Position numbers and translations under genes: made by a program
Assembly (NCBI RefSeq): GCF_900102695.1
Contig: NZ_FMVW01000001.1
Span: 372,001-436,000 of the forward strand
Length of the DNA: 64,000 nt
DNA from: Afifella marina DSM 2698
GTDB lineage: Bacteria; Pseudomonadota; Alphaproteobacteria; Rhizobiales; Afifellaceae
Direction of reading: 5' to 3'
The notes under the pieces: generated by a model
Database searches by the model: none
What the model saw: the letters and a program-made list of their open reading frames with translations, nothing else
What the model was told of the DNA's origin: nothing
Shown here: one piece after another, positions 36,161 through 45,546 of the stretch
Position numbering within the stretch: the first letter of the stretch is position 1
How the letters are laid out: the number at the start of each line of letters is the position of its first letter

Positions 36161-36282
36161 GCTGTAAAACGTTCAGCCGGTCCGCACAACGCAGGCTTCA
36201 GGGCATCTGTTGCGCAAAGAGCGCTTCATTCCCTTAGGGAAGTAGACCGCCAAAAGACGATTTCGTCAGGCTTTCAAGTGCT

Positions 36283-37137
36283 TTAGAGCGCAATATCGAG
36301 GCCGAGATCGAGTATTGGAGCCGAATGCGTGACGAAACCCGTGGAGATATAGTCGACCCCGGTTTCCGCGATTGCCGCGACTGTGGCGAGCGTGATGCCG
36401 CCGGAGGCTTCCAAGGTGGCGCGGCCATTCGTCATCGCCACTGCTTTGAGAAGCGTCGGCGGGCCCATATTGTCGAGGAGGATGACGTCGGGCCCTTCTT
36501 CCAGAGCTTCTTGGAGTTGTTGGAGAGTGTCGACCTCGACTTCGATCCTGACCAGATGTCCGGCGAATTCCTGAGCGCTCCGTATGGCTTCTCTGACGCC
36601 GCCGGCAACGGCGATGTGGTTGTCCTTGATGAGGATCGCATCGTCGAGACCATAGCGGTGGTTTGAGCCGCCGCCGCAGCGCACCGCGTATTTCTGGAAA
36701 GACCGCAAGCCCGGATGGGTTTTGCGGGTGCAGGTGATGCGTGCCTTCGTATGAGCGATGGCAGCCGCAAATTCGGCGGTCGCGGTCGCAACGCCGGAAA
36801 GATGGCAGAGGAAATTGAGCGCCGTGCGCTCGGAAGAGAGGAGCGCGCGGGCATCGGCCGAGATCTCTGCGATGACGGCACCGGCTTCGAGCCGGTCGCC
36901 ATCGGTCGCGCGCGGCTGAAACTCTGCGTCCGGGTCCATCAGAAGGACGGCCTTGCGGGCAAGCGCGAGGCCGGCGAGCGTACCGGTGCTGCGTGCTCCG
37001 ATCGTGGCTGTCGCCCGGCGCCCGGCTGGGATCGTTGCCTGCGACGTGATGTCGCCCGCGCGCCCGAGATCTTCTTCAAGCGCCGCACGCACGGCTTTCT
37101 CGACGATCAGGTCCGGCAGCTCAGGGGAGGTCGGCAT
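36283..37137 (-). CDS. nadC: Quinolinate phosphoribosyltransferase
   Basis: The 284-aa enzyme converts quinolinate and PRPP to nicotinate mononucleotide, third step of de novo NAD synthesis. Visible are [50 protein letters not shown] with the substrate-binding basic residues, [20 protein letters not shown], and a C-terminal EASGGI barrel end. The ATG at 37137 has AGGAG 10 nt upstream and overlaps nadB by 17 bp; the longer frame to 37185 is inside nadB. Confidence 0.97.
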   Translation of the reverse strand: MPTSPELPDLIVEKAVRAALEEDLGRAGDITSQATIPAGRRATATIGARSTGTLAGLALARKAVLLMDPDAEFQPRATDGDRLEAGAVIAEISADARALLSSERTALNFLCHLSGVATATAEFAAAIAHTKARITCTRKTHPGLRSFQKYAVRCGGGSNHRYGLDDAILIKDNHIAVAGGVREAIRSAQEFAGHLVRIEVEVDTLQQLQEALEEGPDVILLDNMGPPTLLKAVAMTNGRATLEASGGITLATVAAIAETGVDYISTGFVTHSAPILDLGLDIAL

Positions 37138-38749
37138 GGCGGGAATTCTCCTGGAAAGCGGCGACGGCGCCTTTGGCGATCGCATCGGCCTTGGCGAGCG
37201 TAAGAAAGCGCCGGTGCGCCTCTTCGGGTTGCGGATGCGGGAAGTCGGAGCGGAAATGCGCGCCGCGGCTCTCCTCGCGGCGAAGGGCGGCCACAGCGAT
37301 GAGCTTGGCGGCGGTCAAGGAATTGAGAAGGCTCGGATGCCGGGCCGTTGCCCGGATCGCGTCCATTTCGGCGAGGGCGGCTTCAAGCCCGGCGCGGTTG
37401 CGCACCACGCCGACCGCGGCGTCCATGAGCCGGCGCAACCGTTCAAGCAGGGCGTCTTCGTTCGGAAGACCGGCGGCCGTATCGGCCGTCGATTCATCCG
37501 ACCAGCGGACCATGCGATGATTGGGCAAAAGCCCTTGCACGTCTTCGGCGATGCGGGCGGCAAAGACGACGGCTTCCAAGAGCGAGTTGGAGGCGAGCCG
37601 GTTGGCGCCATGCGCGCCGGTTGAGGAAACCTCGCCGCAGGCCCACAAACCGTCGAGCGAGCTGCGGCCGAGCCCATCCACATGGATGCCGCCCATATGG
37701 TAGTGCGCGGCCGGCGCGATCGGGATCGGCGTCACGCGTGGATCGATCCCGGCCTCCATGCAGGCGGCAAAGACGGTCAGGAAGCGTTCGGGGAATTCCG
37801 CGCCCACGGCCTCGCGGCAATCGAGGAAGGCGCCGCGGCCGGAATGGCGCGCCTGGTGCACGCCGCGGGCCACGATATCGCGCGGCGCAAGCTCGCCCGC
37901 CTCGTGGATATCGAACATGAAGCGATAACCGTTGCGGTCGACGATGGCCGCACCTTCGCCTCGAAGCGCTTCCGTGGCGAGCGGGGCCGGATCGCGACCG
38001 ACATCGACGGCGGTCGGGTGAAACTGCACGAATTCCGCATCCGCCACGAGCGCGCCCGCTCTGGCGGCCATGCCGAGGCCTTCGCCGCGCGCCTCCTGGG
38101 GGTTGGTGGTGACGGAGTAAAGATGCCCGATCCCGCCGGAGGCGAGCACAATGGCACGCGTCGGCAACAACATGCGCGCCGAAAGCCCGCCGCGTCGGTC
38201 GCGGGCGATGAGCCCGGTGACGTAGGAGCCTTCGACTTTCAGGCTTTCGGCGACGAAACCTTCCAGGACGCGGATCGACGACGTTTCGCGCACCGCTCTG
38301 ATGAGCGCCTGCATGATGGCGGCGCCGGCGCTGTCGCCGCCGACCCTGACCACACGGCGATGCGAATGCGCCGCCTCGCGGGAGAGTGTGAGTTTGCCTT
38401 CAAGGTCGCGGTCGAAGGGCACGCCATAAGACAGAAGGTCGTGGATGCGGGCGGCGGCCTCTTCGGCCATGCCGCGGGCGATGGCGCCTTCGACCAGGCC
38501 AGCGCCGGCTGCGATCGTGTCTGCGACATGGTTTTCGACCGTATCGCCCGGGTCCATGGCGGCGGCAATGCCGCCCTGCGCCCAGCCGGAGGAAGAGCCT
38601 TCGCCGATCGGCGCGGCCGTGATGATGGTGACGGGCCGCGGCGCGAGTTTCAGGGCGCAGAAGAGGCCGGCAAGGCCGCCGCCGACGATGACGACGTCGT
38701 CGATGCCGGCCCAGGATTGCGGCGGGAAGGGGTGCGGGGTCAGGCTCAC
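37121..38749 (-). CDS. nadB: L-aspartate oxidase
   Basis: This FAD enzyme oxidises L-aspartate to iminoaspartate, which NadA then uses. The 542-aa product has the dinucleotide fold [11 protein letters not shown], the fumarate-reductase-like [16 protein letters not shown] segment, ASGGIGHLY, and [11 protein letters not shown] with [25 protein letters not shown] split over the substrate site. The start is a GTG at 38749 just one base after the acetyltransferase stop, which decides against the longer frame to 38818. Confidence 0.97.
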   Translation of the reverse strand: MSLTPHPFPPQSWAGIDDVVIVGGGLAGLFCALKLAPRPVTIITAAPIGEGSSSGWAQGGIAAAMDPGDTVENHVADTIAAGAGLVEGAIARGMAEEAAARIHDLLSYGVPFDRDLEGKLTLSREAAHSHRRVVRVGGDSAGAAIMQALIRAVRETSSIRVLEGFVAESLKVEGSYVTGLIARDRRGGLSARMLLPTRAIVLASGGIGHLYSVTTNPQEARGEGLGMAARAGALVADAEFVQFHPTAVDVGRDPAPLATEALRGEGAAIVDRNGYRFMFDIHEAGELAPRDIVARGVHQARHSGRGAFLDCREAVGAEFPERFLTVFAACMEAGIDPRVTPIPIAPAAHYHMGGIHVDGLGRSSLDGLWACGEVSSTGAHGANRLASNSLLEAVVFAARIAEDVQGLLPNHRMVRWSDESTADTAAGLPNEDALLERLRRLMDAAVGVVRNRAGLEAALAEMDAIRATARHPSLLNSLTAAKLIAVAALRREESRGAHFRSDFPHPQPEEAHRRFLTLAKADAIAKGAVAAFQENSRHADLP

Positions 38750-38750
38750 C

Positions 38751-39215
38751 TCAGGACAGCCGCTTCGACATCGGCCGCGCCTTGGCGAAGTCGATCGCCT
38801 TTTCCTGTTCGCCCTCATCCGTCCAGCCGGCCGAGAGATAGAAACGGTGCGCCGTCGCCGTACTCGTCAGCCGCGCCTCGACGATCCCTTGTTTGCGCAT
38901 TTCCGCCTCCATATGGGCAAGCATCGCTTTGCTCGCGCCCGAAAAGCGCGCCGCGGGTTTCACGTAGTTGAGAAGGATCTCGGCGCCTCTGAAACCGCCG
39001 ACGCAGACGATCTCGCCATCCTCTTCCGCCACAAGCAGGGTCGAGGCGGGATCGTTGATCCATCCCTCGACGATGCCGGGCGCCTTGTTGGCCGTCCATC
39101 GTTTGATATTGGCGGGAATGCCGCCGTGATCGGCTTCGCAGAGCCCGGTGATGGATGCAATCAAGACGTCGCTCATCGCCTCTGCATCGCCCGGCTTTGC
39201 CCTTCTGATGCGCAT
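38751..39215 (-). CDS. GNAT acetyltransferase embedded in the nad operon
   Basis: A 154-aa acetyltransferase between nadA (22-nt gap) and nadB (1-nt gap). The fold is recognisable: [21 protein letters not shown] at the start, a divergent pyrophosphate loop around [15 protein letters not shown], and the C-terminal [12 protein letters not shown]. Its position suggests co-regulation with NAD synthesis; an NAD-related role is an inference only. Confidence 0.85.
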   Translation of the reverse strand: MRIRRAKPGDAEAMSDVLIASITGLCEADHGGIPANIKRWTANKAPGIVEGWINDPASTLLVAEEDGEIVCVGGFRGAEILLNYVKPAARFSGASKAMLAHMEAEMRKQGIVEARLTSTATAHRFYLSAGWTDEGEQEKAIDFAKARPMSKRLS

Positions 39216-39237
39216 GCCGAAGCCCTCACGGCAGAAC

Positions 39238-40326
39238 TCAGCTCTTCAGATTGACCATGCGTTCAACCGATCGGCGCGCTTTTGCCGCCATCATCGGGTC
39301 GAGGACGACTTCCTCGCTCATATAGACGAGGGTATCGAGGATCTTCGGCAGCTGGATGCGCTTCATATGCGGGCAGAGATTGCACGGGCGCACGAATTCC
39401 ACGTCCGGCGCCTCGCTCGCGACATTGTCGGCCATCGAGCATTCGGTCACCATCAACACCTTGCCGGGATTTTCCTTCTGCACCCAGCCGATCATCTTGG
39501 CCGTCGAGCCGGTGAAATCGGCCTCCGCCAGAACGTCGGGCGGGCATTCCGGATGCGCGATGATGCGGATCGACGGATCGGCCTCGCGATAGGCGCGCAG
39601 CTCGTCGCCCGTGAAGCGCTCATGCACCTCGCAGGCCCCGTTCCAGGTGATGATCTTCACATCCGTCTGTGAGGCGACCCAGGCGGCGAGATACTGGTCG
39701 GGCAGCATGATCACCTCTTTGGCGCCGAGGCTTTCCACCACTTCCAGCGCATTCGAGGAGGTGCAGCAGATGTCGACCTCCGCCTTCACGTCGGCGGTCG
39801 TGTTGACGTAGGCGACGACCGGCACGCCCGGATGCGCCTCGCGCAGAAGCCGCACATCTTCACCGGTGATGGAGGCGGCGAGCGAGCAGCCGGCATGGCT
39901 GTCGGGAATGAGCACCGTCTTTTCCGGGCAGAGGATTTTTGAGGTTTCCGCCATGAAGTGCACGCCGCACTGGACGATGATCTCCGCCTGGGATTTCGCC
40001 GCCTCCTGCGCGAGCTGCAGGGAATCGCCGACGATGTCCGCAACGCCGTGATAGATCTCCGGCGTCTGGTAATTGTGGGCGAGGATGATGGCGCCACGCT
40101 CCGCCTTCAGGCGGTTGATGTGGTAGACGTAAGGCGCATGCACCGGCCATTCGATCGCCGGGATGACATGGCGAACCTTTTCGTAAATCGGCGCCGTCGC
40201 TTCCGCGATCTCCGGCGTGTAGGCGAGATCGGGGTAAGGCTTCACGCCGTAGCGATCCGCCGCCGTGTCGAGCGAAACATTCCCGCCCGTGCCGATTGCG
40301 GCCGCTGCGCTGGAACCCTGAACCAT
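39238..40326 (-). CDS. nadA: Quinolinate synthase
   Basis: A 4Fe-4S enzyme that condenses iminoaspartate with dihydroxyacetone phosphate to quinolinate. The 362-aa sequence shows the likely cluster cysteines: Cys120 in [10 protein letters not shown], Cys232 in [10 protein letters not shown] and Cys318 in [10 protein letters not shown]. It also has [20 protein letters not shown], the substrate-binding [13 protein letters not shown] segment and a HPECPPDV motif. It leads the run nadA-GNAT-nadB-nadC. A perfect palindrome 24-44 bp upstream of the ATG is the likely regulatory site. Confidence 0.97.
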   Translation of the reverse strand: MVQGSSAAAAIGTGGNVSLDTAADRYGVKPYPDLAYTPEIAEATAPIYEKVRHVIPAIEWPVHAPYVYHINRLKAERGAIILAHNYQTPEIYHGVADIVGDSLQLAQEAAKSQAEIIVQCGVHFMAETSKILCPEKTVLIPDSHAGCSLAASITGEDVRLLREAHPGVPVVAYVNTTADVKAEVDICCTSSNALEVVESLGAKEVIMLPDQYLAAWVASQTDVKIITWNGACEVHERFTGDELRAYREADPSIRIIAHPECPPDVLAEADFTGSTAKMIGWVQKENPGKVLMVTECSMADNVASEAPDVEFVRPCNLCPHMKRIQLPKILDTLVYMSEEVVLDPMMAAKARRSVERMVNLKS

Positions 40327-40349
40327 ACTCGCCCCTCCCGTTTATATGT

Positions 40350-40370
40350 TTATGCTCAGTTTGAGCATAA
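40350..40370. promoter_or_regulatory. Perfect 9-3-9 palindrome on the nadA promoter (NAD regulator operator)
   Basis: Half-sites TTATGCTCA and TGAGCATAA are exact reverse complements separated by GTT. The site lies 24 bp upstream of the nadA ATG, in the only region that can hold its promoter. A 21-bp perfect palindrome at this position in a GC-rich genome is unlikely to be chance. The natural ligand is the Nudix/winged-helix regulator encoded at 14.3-15.3 kb, which is inference. Confidence 0.7.
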
Positions 40371-40621
40371 GATGGGCCAAACAAAAACCGGCAGTGCCGG
40401 ATGCGACTCAGATAGGGGCGAAATCAACGCCGTGCAAGGCGGTTGACGCAACGTCGTCATGCACAGAGTGCGCGGCTCGGCGGCCGCCACCGCCCGAAAG
40501 CTGCGAGAAACCGCCGTTTCGCGCCCATTGCGACGCGGCCATTTCCAAGGCCGGCATTCTTATCCCCGCCTCTCAAACCTCCCGCACACTTCGCGCCGTC
40601 GATGAAGTGCGGTGAGGGATT

Positions 40622-42232
40622 ATGCTTCAGGTTGAGCGGGCGCTGCCTGAATTCAAGGCGAACCACTATGCAGTCCGTCTGCAGCTCCAGGCGCTCAAGA
40701 CTGCGCACGCCGTCCGTCGGGAGAATTTCACTAAGAGCTTTGCCGAACCGGCTGCCGCACGGCAGCGCTTTGCGGCGCGCCTCAATGCTGAGGTCCACCG
40801 CAACGCCGCCATGCTGCAGGCCGCCTTCGCGCGTGTCTACGCCGAGACGCGGCCCGGCGCCCGTCGCACGCAAGGCCGCATCGACCTGCCGGATGTCAGC
40901 TGGCTCAGGGACGAGACGCTCGCCGAATGGGATCGCCGTCAGAAGGCCGCCGAGCGCCGGCTGGGCAGCGAGCCAGAGCGGCGTCAGGCCGTTCTTGCGC
41001 GCGTCGAAGACACGTTGTTTCGCCGCTTTGCCGGCCGCCTCAACGAGGTGCAGCAGCATGGCCTGGGCATCGATCGCTATGTCTGGCGCTCGCGCGACGA
41101 TGCCCGCGTCCGGCCCGCACATGCCGAGAACGACGACAAGGTCTTCTTCTGGGAGGAGCCGCCGGAGGAGGGGCATCCGGGCGAGGCCTACAATTGCCGC
41201 TGCTGGGCCGAACCGGTCATCGAGCCGATTGCCGATGAGGCCGCTCCGCCCGACACCGGCCTGCGCTACCGCCTCAGCCTTGCCGCCGCTGCGGTCGCCG
41301 GAGTCGTCGAAGCCGTCCGCGATGCCGTCCTCGACAGCGTTCGCTCGGTCGGCGAAGCCGTCGAAGAGGTGCCGACGGCGCGCCGGCTGGTCTTTCTGCT
41401 ACGCCGTGAGGCACGGGGCGAGCTTTCCGATGCTGAGCGTGCCGAGCTCGAAGGCGTGCGCGACGCCGCCCGTGCCAGGGCAGAGACCTTCTTTCGTGAC
41501 GCACCGGAGCTCGCAAAGGCGCTCGGCGCCTATCTGCTTGCCCTGCAGAAACGCCCGGGGCTTCTCGAAGACGCCTACCGCCAGGGGCTTGCCACTCGCG
41601 AGGAGGTCGAGGCGGCCTATCGCGAGCGCGCCTATGTCGACACGCTGGTCCTACTCAACGTGCCGCCGCCGTTCCTCGCGCTGCGTGCCGGCAAGCTCGT
41701 GGGCCTGCGCAATCTGGCTGGCGATGCGAAGGTGTTGGCTGAGGCAATCACACGGGAAGCCGCTCGCCTTCGCCGCCTCCTTGGCCATGTCGGTCACAAC
41801 GTCGTCGACAATCCGGGCATCGTCTGGGGCCGCGGCATCAAGGAGCAGGGAATTCCCTGGGAGGACGCGCTGGAAGCGACCGGCCAGTTCGGCCAGCGTT
41901 TGCCGCAAAACTTCAAGACGATCGATTTTTACGATCCAGTGAAGCGGACAGCGACAAGCGCAAAAACGCTCTATACGCGGGCAGCTGGCTACGTCGAAGA
42001 TCCTGAGAAGATATACCGCACACTGCAGCGTTATACCGATCATCTGGCATCATTCGATGGCGACCGAAAGAAGGGACTAAGTGTGAAATCTTCGGAAATC
42101 GAAGTAAAAAGGATCGAGCTGGCTGTGCCGATGGATACGTCAAGACAGCAAATTGTTAAGATCAGGCGCGCTGTGAGATATGCTGAGCAACATGGCGTGC
42201 AACTCAGGGTGACCTTTATCAATGAGCCATGA
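40622..42232 (+). CDS. MuF-type polymorphic toxin with CdiA-EC869-like nuclease tip
   Basis: A 536-aa fusion. Residues 153-198 carry the phage Mu gpF/SPP1 gp7 head-morphogenesis signature: YVWRSRDDARVRPAH, then GHPGEAYNCRCWAEP. Residues 200-390 are a helical linker with one hydrophobic patch (SLAAAAVAGVV). After VVDNPG (394-399) comes a nuclease domain resembling the EC869-type CdiA C-terminus: GIPWEDALE with Glu414, NFKTIDFYD with Asp435, and ATSAKTL with Ser446 and Lys448, a PD-(D/E)xK-like layout. MuF modules normally travel with phage heads, and the tip would cut nucleic acid in the recipient. GGTGAGG precedes the ATG. The 3' part has clearly lower GC. It overlaps the putative immunity gene by 11 bp. 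Confidence 0.82.
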   Translation: MLQVERALPEFKANHYAVRLQLQALKTAHAVRRENFTKSFAEPAAARQRFAARLNAEVHRNAAMLQAAFARVYAETRPGARRTQGRIDLPDVSWLRDETLAEWDRRQKAAERRLGSEPERRQAVLARVEDTLFRRFAGRLNEVQQHGLGIDRYVWRSRDDARVRPAHAENDDKVFFWEEPPEEGHPGEAYNCRCWAEPVIEPIADEAAPPDTGLRYRLSLAAAAVAGVVEAVRDAVLDSVRSVGEAVEEVPTARRLVFLLRREARGELSDAERAELEGVRDAARARAETFFRDAPELAKALGAYLLALQKRPGLLEDAYRQGLATREEVEAAYRERAYVDTLVLLNVPPPFLALRAGKLVGLRNLAGDAKVLAEAITREAARLRRLLGHVGHNVVDNPGIVWGRGIKEQGIPWEDALEATGQFGQRLPQNFKTIDFYDPVKRTATSAKTLYTRAAGYVEDPEKIYRTLQRYTDHLASFDGDRKKGLSVKSSEIEVKRIELAVPMDTSRQQIVKIRRAVRYAEQHGVQLRVTFINEP

Positions 42233-42782
42233 ACGAGCCGTTTTGCAGCTTCGAGCCCGCTTTTCCCGCGATAGGGAGCCTGAGCCTCCGCCACCGAAGC
42301 CTCGTAAGCAAGCAACTGTTGAAGCATATCGGGCTTTCACGAGAATCTACTCCCATGCGGTCTATGGCGCAGCCTACCCTGACCCGGCCGGCTACGACCA
42401 GATTCATACGGCACGAATGCCCGATAGCGATCTTGGTTACGAAGCGCGGTCTGCCCTGCGTGCAAGTCGTTTCGTTGCGCCAGAGCACCCCGACTGGGAC
42501 AGTGTAATCCGCATCCCCACAGACGATGAGCTCAGAGAAGAAGAAGAGCGCGACAAAAAACGCGCCGGAGTCCGGAGCCTTCGTGCCCTTTATGCGGGCG
42601 CCGGGTCGGTTAGCTTGCAGCTGCGAGACGGCGAGATCACGATCGAAGCTGAACGACATCGTGGACACGGCCATTGGGAAGGCATCCCCGGCATCAAGCC
42701 GACCATCCTCCCCGAAAGTGTCTCAGACGAGGTGCTCGGCGCGGCGGTCAATGCGGCGCTGGAGGTGAGCCGCAATGCGTGA
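42222..42782 (+). CDS. Putative immunity protein for the MuF nuclease toxin (CdiI-like)
   Basis: A 186-aa soluble acidic protein whose ATG lies inside the last codons of the toxin gene (ATGAGCCATGA), so toxin and antidote are translationally coupled. The C-terminal part (SVSLQLRDGEITIEA, HWEGIPG, ILPESVSDEVLGAAVNAAL) resembles the end of CdiI/DUF1436 immunity proteins that pair with EC869-type toxins. The first ~60 residues are charged and Pro-rich. The GC content remains lower than the surroundings at the 5' end. Function is inferred from position and this partial resemblance. Confidence 0.68.
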   Translation: MSHERAVLQLRARFSRDREPEPPPPKPRKQATVEAYRAFTRIYSHAVYGAAYPDPAGYDQIHTARMPDSDLGYEARSALRASRFVAPEHPDWDSVIRIPTDDELREEEERDKKRAGVRSLRALYAGAGSVSLQLRDGEITIEAERHRGHGHWEGIPGIKPTILPESVSDEVLGAAVNAALEVSRNA

Positions 42783-42814
42783 GGGGCCGGGCGTGGTATG
42801 CACGGCTGCTCGGA

Positions 42815-42846
42815 GCGGTGTTGAAGCTTTGCGGTGTTGAAGCTTT
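42815..42846. repeat. Perfect tandem duplication of 16 bp
   Basis: GCGGTGTTGAAGCTTT occurs twice head to tail (42815-42830 and 42831-42846), 32 bp downstream of the immunity gene and before glyS. It may be a scar of insertion or slippage at the 3' edge of the toxin-immunity module. Confidence 0.8.
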
Positions 42847-42890
42847 CCTGCGGCGGGCGAAGGTGCTTCTGGTGATGTACCGAGCGGTTC

Positions 42891-42912
42891 GCGGCGGCGC
42901 TGCGGCCGCCGC
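42891..42912. terminator. GC hairpin between immunity gene and glyS
   Basis: GCGGCGGC (42891-42898) pairs perfectly with GCCGCCGC (42905-42912) around a 6-nt loop, followed only by CGTTTCC, so the T-run is weak. It lies between convergent genes and could serve the plus-strand transcript. Confidence 0.45.
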
Positions 42913-42938
42913 CGTTTCCTTCGTCCTGCCTTGCGTCC

Positions 42939-45056
42939 TCAGCCGCCGATCTTGGAAAAATCGGCGACGCCGTGCATCGCTTCGCGGATGCGGTTGAGGA
43001 GTTTCAGCCGGTTTTCGCGCAGGTTCGTATCTTCGGCATTGACCGTCACATGATCGAAGAAGGCATCGACGGCCGGGCGGAGCTCGGCGAGGGACGCCAT
43101 CGCGCCTGAGAAATCCTCAAGCTTCAGATGCTTTTCGACATGCGCCTCGACATTCTCGATGACGGCGAGAAGCTCACGCTCGGCCGCCTCGCCCTTCTCG
43201 TGAATGAGGGCGTGGTCGGGCTCGCCCGTGTAGCTCTTGCCGTCCTTCTTCTCCTCCGCGCGCAGAATGTTGGCAGCGCGGCGATAGGAGGTGAGGAGGT
43301 TCTGGCCGTCGTCGGAGGCAAGAAGCCCGGCAAGCGCCTCTACCCGGCGCACGACCATGAGGAGATCGTCCTGCCCGGGCAGCGCGAAGACGGCATCGAT
43401 CAGATCATGGCGGGCGCCCTGGTCGCGCAGATGCACTTTGAGGCGGTCGGCGAAGAAAGAGAGAAGGTCGGCGGCTGTCGTTTCGTCCAGGCGCTTGGAA
43501 AAGAGCGGCAGAAGCGGTAGCCTCAGCCCGTTTTCAAGCACGATGCGGATGACGCCGAGGGCGGCACGACGAAGCGCAAACGGGTCCTTCGAGCCGGTCG
43601 GCTTTTCGTCGATCGCCCAGAAGCCGGTCAGCGTGTCGAGCTTGTCGGCGAGCGCCACAGCCATGGCGACCGGCTCTGAGGGAACGGCATCGCCGGGCCC
43701 TTGCGGTTTGTAATGGTCGCGGATCGCATCGGCGACATTGGCAGCCTCGCCCTGCGCCTTGGCGTAATAGCGGCCCATGACGCCCTGAAGCTCCGGGAAT
43801 TCGCCGACCATGCCGGTCGGCAGATCCGCCTTGGCGAGCTTTGCGGCGCGTTCGGCTTCCTCGGGCTTGGCGTCGACCACCGGGGCGAGCGCGCCGGCGA
43901 GCGTCGCAATCCGGGCGACACGCTCCGCCTGCGTGCCGAGCTTGTCGTGGAAGGTGACGGCCTCGAGTTTCGCTCCCCATTCGCCGAGCGGCGTGGCGAG
44001 ATCCTGCTCGTAGAAGAAGCGGGCATCGGACAGACGGGCCGCGATGACGCGCTCATTGCCGGCGATGATCTCCTTGCCGCCGTCGCGCGCCTCGATGTTG
44101 GACACGAGCAGGAAGCGGTTGGTGAGCGCGCCGTCCGCTCCGCGCAGGACGAAGCATTTCTGGTTCTGGCGGATGGTGAGGCGGATGACCTCTTCGGGGA
44201 TCTCCAGAAAGGCCTCGTCGAAGCGCCCCATCAAAACGACGGGCCATTCCACAAGACCTGCCGTCTCGTCGATGAGCCCGGCATCCTCCACCACCTCGAA
44301 GCCCTGCGCGAAGGCGAGGTTCTTGGCTTCCGTCGCAATGATGTTGCGGCGCCGTTCGGGATCGAGGACGACTTTGGCGGCTTCAAGCTTCGGCACGTAA
44401 TCGTCGAAGCGGCGCACGCGGATCGCATCCGGCGCCATGAAGCGGTGGCCGTAGGTGACGTTGCCGGATTCGATATCGCCGACCCTGAAGGAGACGATTT
44501 CGGGATCTTCCGTCTCCGGGCCGAACATGCACAGGATCGAGCGCAAGGGCCTCACCCAGCGCAGCGAGCCGGTGCCGAGCGCGTCGGCGTCCGCAAAGCG
44601 GGAATCTTTCGGGGCGGAGGCCGCTCCCCAGCGCATCGATTTAGGCCAGGGGAAGTTGCGGATCACCTGCGGCAGGAGCTCTGCGACGATCTCTTCGGCG
44701 GCACGGCCGGGCTTTTCGATGACGGCGACGTAGAAATCGCCCTTCTTGGGATCGCTTTCGATCTTCGCATCGTCGATCGAGGCGAGACCGGCAGAGCGCA
44801 GGAAACCTTCAAGCGCCTTTTCCGGTGCGCCGACGCGCGGACCTTTGCGCTCTTCCTTCACATCGGCGGAGCGCGCCGTCACACCGTGGACGGTGAGCGC
44901 CAGGCGCCGCGGCGTGGCGAAACCCTTGGCGCCCTCATAGGTGAGGCCGGCCTCGACGAGACCGTCGGTCACGAGGCGTTTCAGATCCTCGGCGGCGCGC
45001 GCCTGCATGCGCGCGGGAATTTCTTCAGAAAAGAGTTCGATGAGAAGGTCGGGCAT
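42939..45056 (-). CDS. glyS: Glycyl-tRNA synthetase beta subunit
   Basis: This is the tRNA-binding beta subunit of the bacterial alpha2-beta2 glycyl-tRNA synthetase. The 705-aa length is standard, with the N-terminal [16 protein letters not shown], a central HD-like region ([16 protein letters not shown]), and the C-terminal DALR-type anticodon-binding helices ([19 protein letters not shown]). It is separated from glyQ by a 159-aa unknown gene, all on one strand. Confidence 0.97.
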   Translation of the reverse strand: MPDLLIELFSEEIPARMQARAAEDLKRLVTDGLVEAGLTYEGAKGFATPRRLALTVHGVTARSADVKEERKGPRVGAPEKALEGFLRSAGLASIDDAKIESDPKKGDFYVAVIEKPGRAAEEIVAELLPQVIRNFPWPKSMRWGAASAPKDSRFADADALGTGSLRWVRPLRSILCMFGPETEDPEIVSFRVGDIESGNVTYGHRFMAPDAIRVRRFDDYVPKLEAAKVVLDPERRRNIIATEAKNLAFAQGFEVVEDAGLIDETAGLVEWPVVLMGRFDEAFLEIPEEVIRLTIRQNQKCFVLRGADGALTNRFLLVSNIEARDGGKEIIAGNERVIAARLSDARFFYEQDLATPLGEWGAKLEAVTFHDKLGTQAERVARIATLAGALAPVVDAKPEEAERAAKLAKADLPTGMVGEFPELQGVMGRYYAKAQGEAANVADAIRDHYKPQGPGDAVPSEPVAMAVALADKLDTLTGFWAIDEKPTGSKDPFALRRAALGVIRIVLENGLRLPLLPLFSKRLDETTAADLLSFFADRLKVHLRDQGARHDLIDAVFALPGQDDLLMVVRRVEALAGLLASDDGQNLLTSYRRAANILRAEEKKDGKSYTGEPDHALIHEKGEAAERELLAVIENVEAHVEKHLKLEDFSGAMASLAELRPAVDAFFDHVTVNAEDTNLRENRLKLLNRIREAMHGVADFSKIGG

Positions 45057-45065
45057 GGGATCGGA

Positions 45066-45545
45066 TCAATGGTCATCGCCCGCCGCCGGGGTCGCCGGTG
45101 CGGGCTCAGCGGCGTCGTGCGGCCGCGAGGAGAAACTGAAGTCGACGGCTTCCAGATATTGCGGCAGATCCGTGTCGGTCGCCTGAAAGACGACACGCAT
45201 GATCATGTTGTAGCCGCTGACATATTCCTTCATCCGCTCCAGCATGCGCTGCATGGCGAAATCGTCGAGCGGCACGACGAGACGGCTCATCTTGTCGCGC
45301 AGCCGTAGCTCCAGGCGCTGGTTCGCGTCGCGCTTGACGATGGCGAGACGCGCCGAGCGCTTCACGAGGGGGTCATCGCCGATGCGGTAGGCGATCTCGC
45401 CCAGCGCATAGGCTGCCTCGCTCTCCATGCGGCCCGAACGGTTGAAGCGGAAGGTCGCCGTCCAGCTGTCGCAGGAGAAAATCATCGGCACCCGCGTCGG
45501 AACGTTCGCTTCCGCCTCGCGCGCTTCGGTCTCGGTTTCAGCCAT
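45066..45545 (-). CDS. Conserved small protein between glyQ and glyS, unknown function
   Basis: I do not recognise a named family. The 159-aa protein has no signal peptide or membrane helix. Its core (VPMIFSCDSWTATFRFNRSG, DFAMQRMLERMKEYVSGYN, MRVVFQATDTDLPQYLEAVD) is globular, and the C-terminal ~20 residues are Pro/Ala-rich. It lies 1 nt after glyQ and 9 nt before glyS. I recall an unknown gene in this place in other Rhizobiales, so a role linked to glycyl-tRNA synthetase expression or assembly is possible. Confidence 0.75.
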   Translation of the reverse strand: MAETETEAREAEANVPTRVPMIFSCDSWTATFRFNRSGRMESEAAYALGEIAYRIGDDPLVKRSARLAIVKRDANQRLELRLRDKMSRLVVPLDDFAMQRMLERMKEYVSGYNMIMRVVFQATDTDLPQYLEAVDFSFSSRPHDAAEPAPATPAAGDDH

Positions 45546-45546
45546 C

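Noticed and set aside
34002-36167. 721-aa plus-strand frame
   Set aside because: It is antisense to ppdK; composition is His/Arg-rich without any recognised domain.
40386-40400. Short inverted repeat in the nadA-toxin intergenic region as an attachment site
   Set aside because: It is only five base pairs per arm, common by chance at this GC content, and no integrase is present.
40346-40615. 89-aa frame ending 7 bp before the MuF toxin, considered as a portal-protein remnant
   Set aside because: It begins inside the nadA operator and has no recognisable portal motif; the adjacency to MuF alone is too weak.
43701-45308. 535-aa plus-strand frame
   Set aside because: It is antisense to glyS and the neighbouring unknown gene; no domain or ribosome site.
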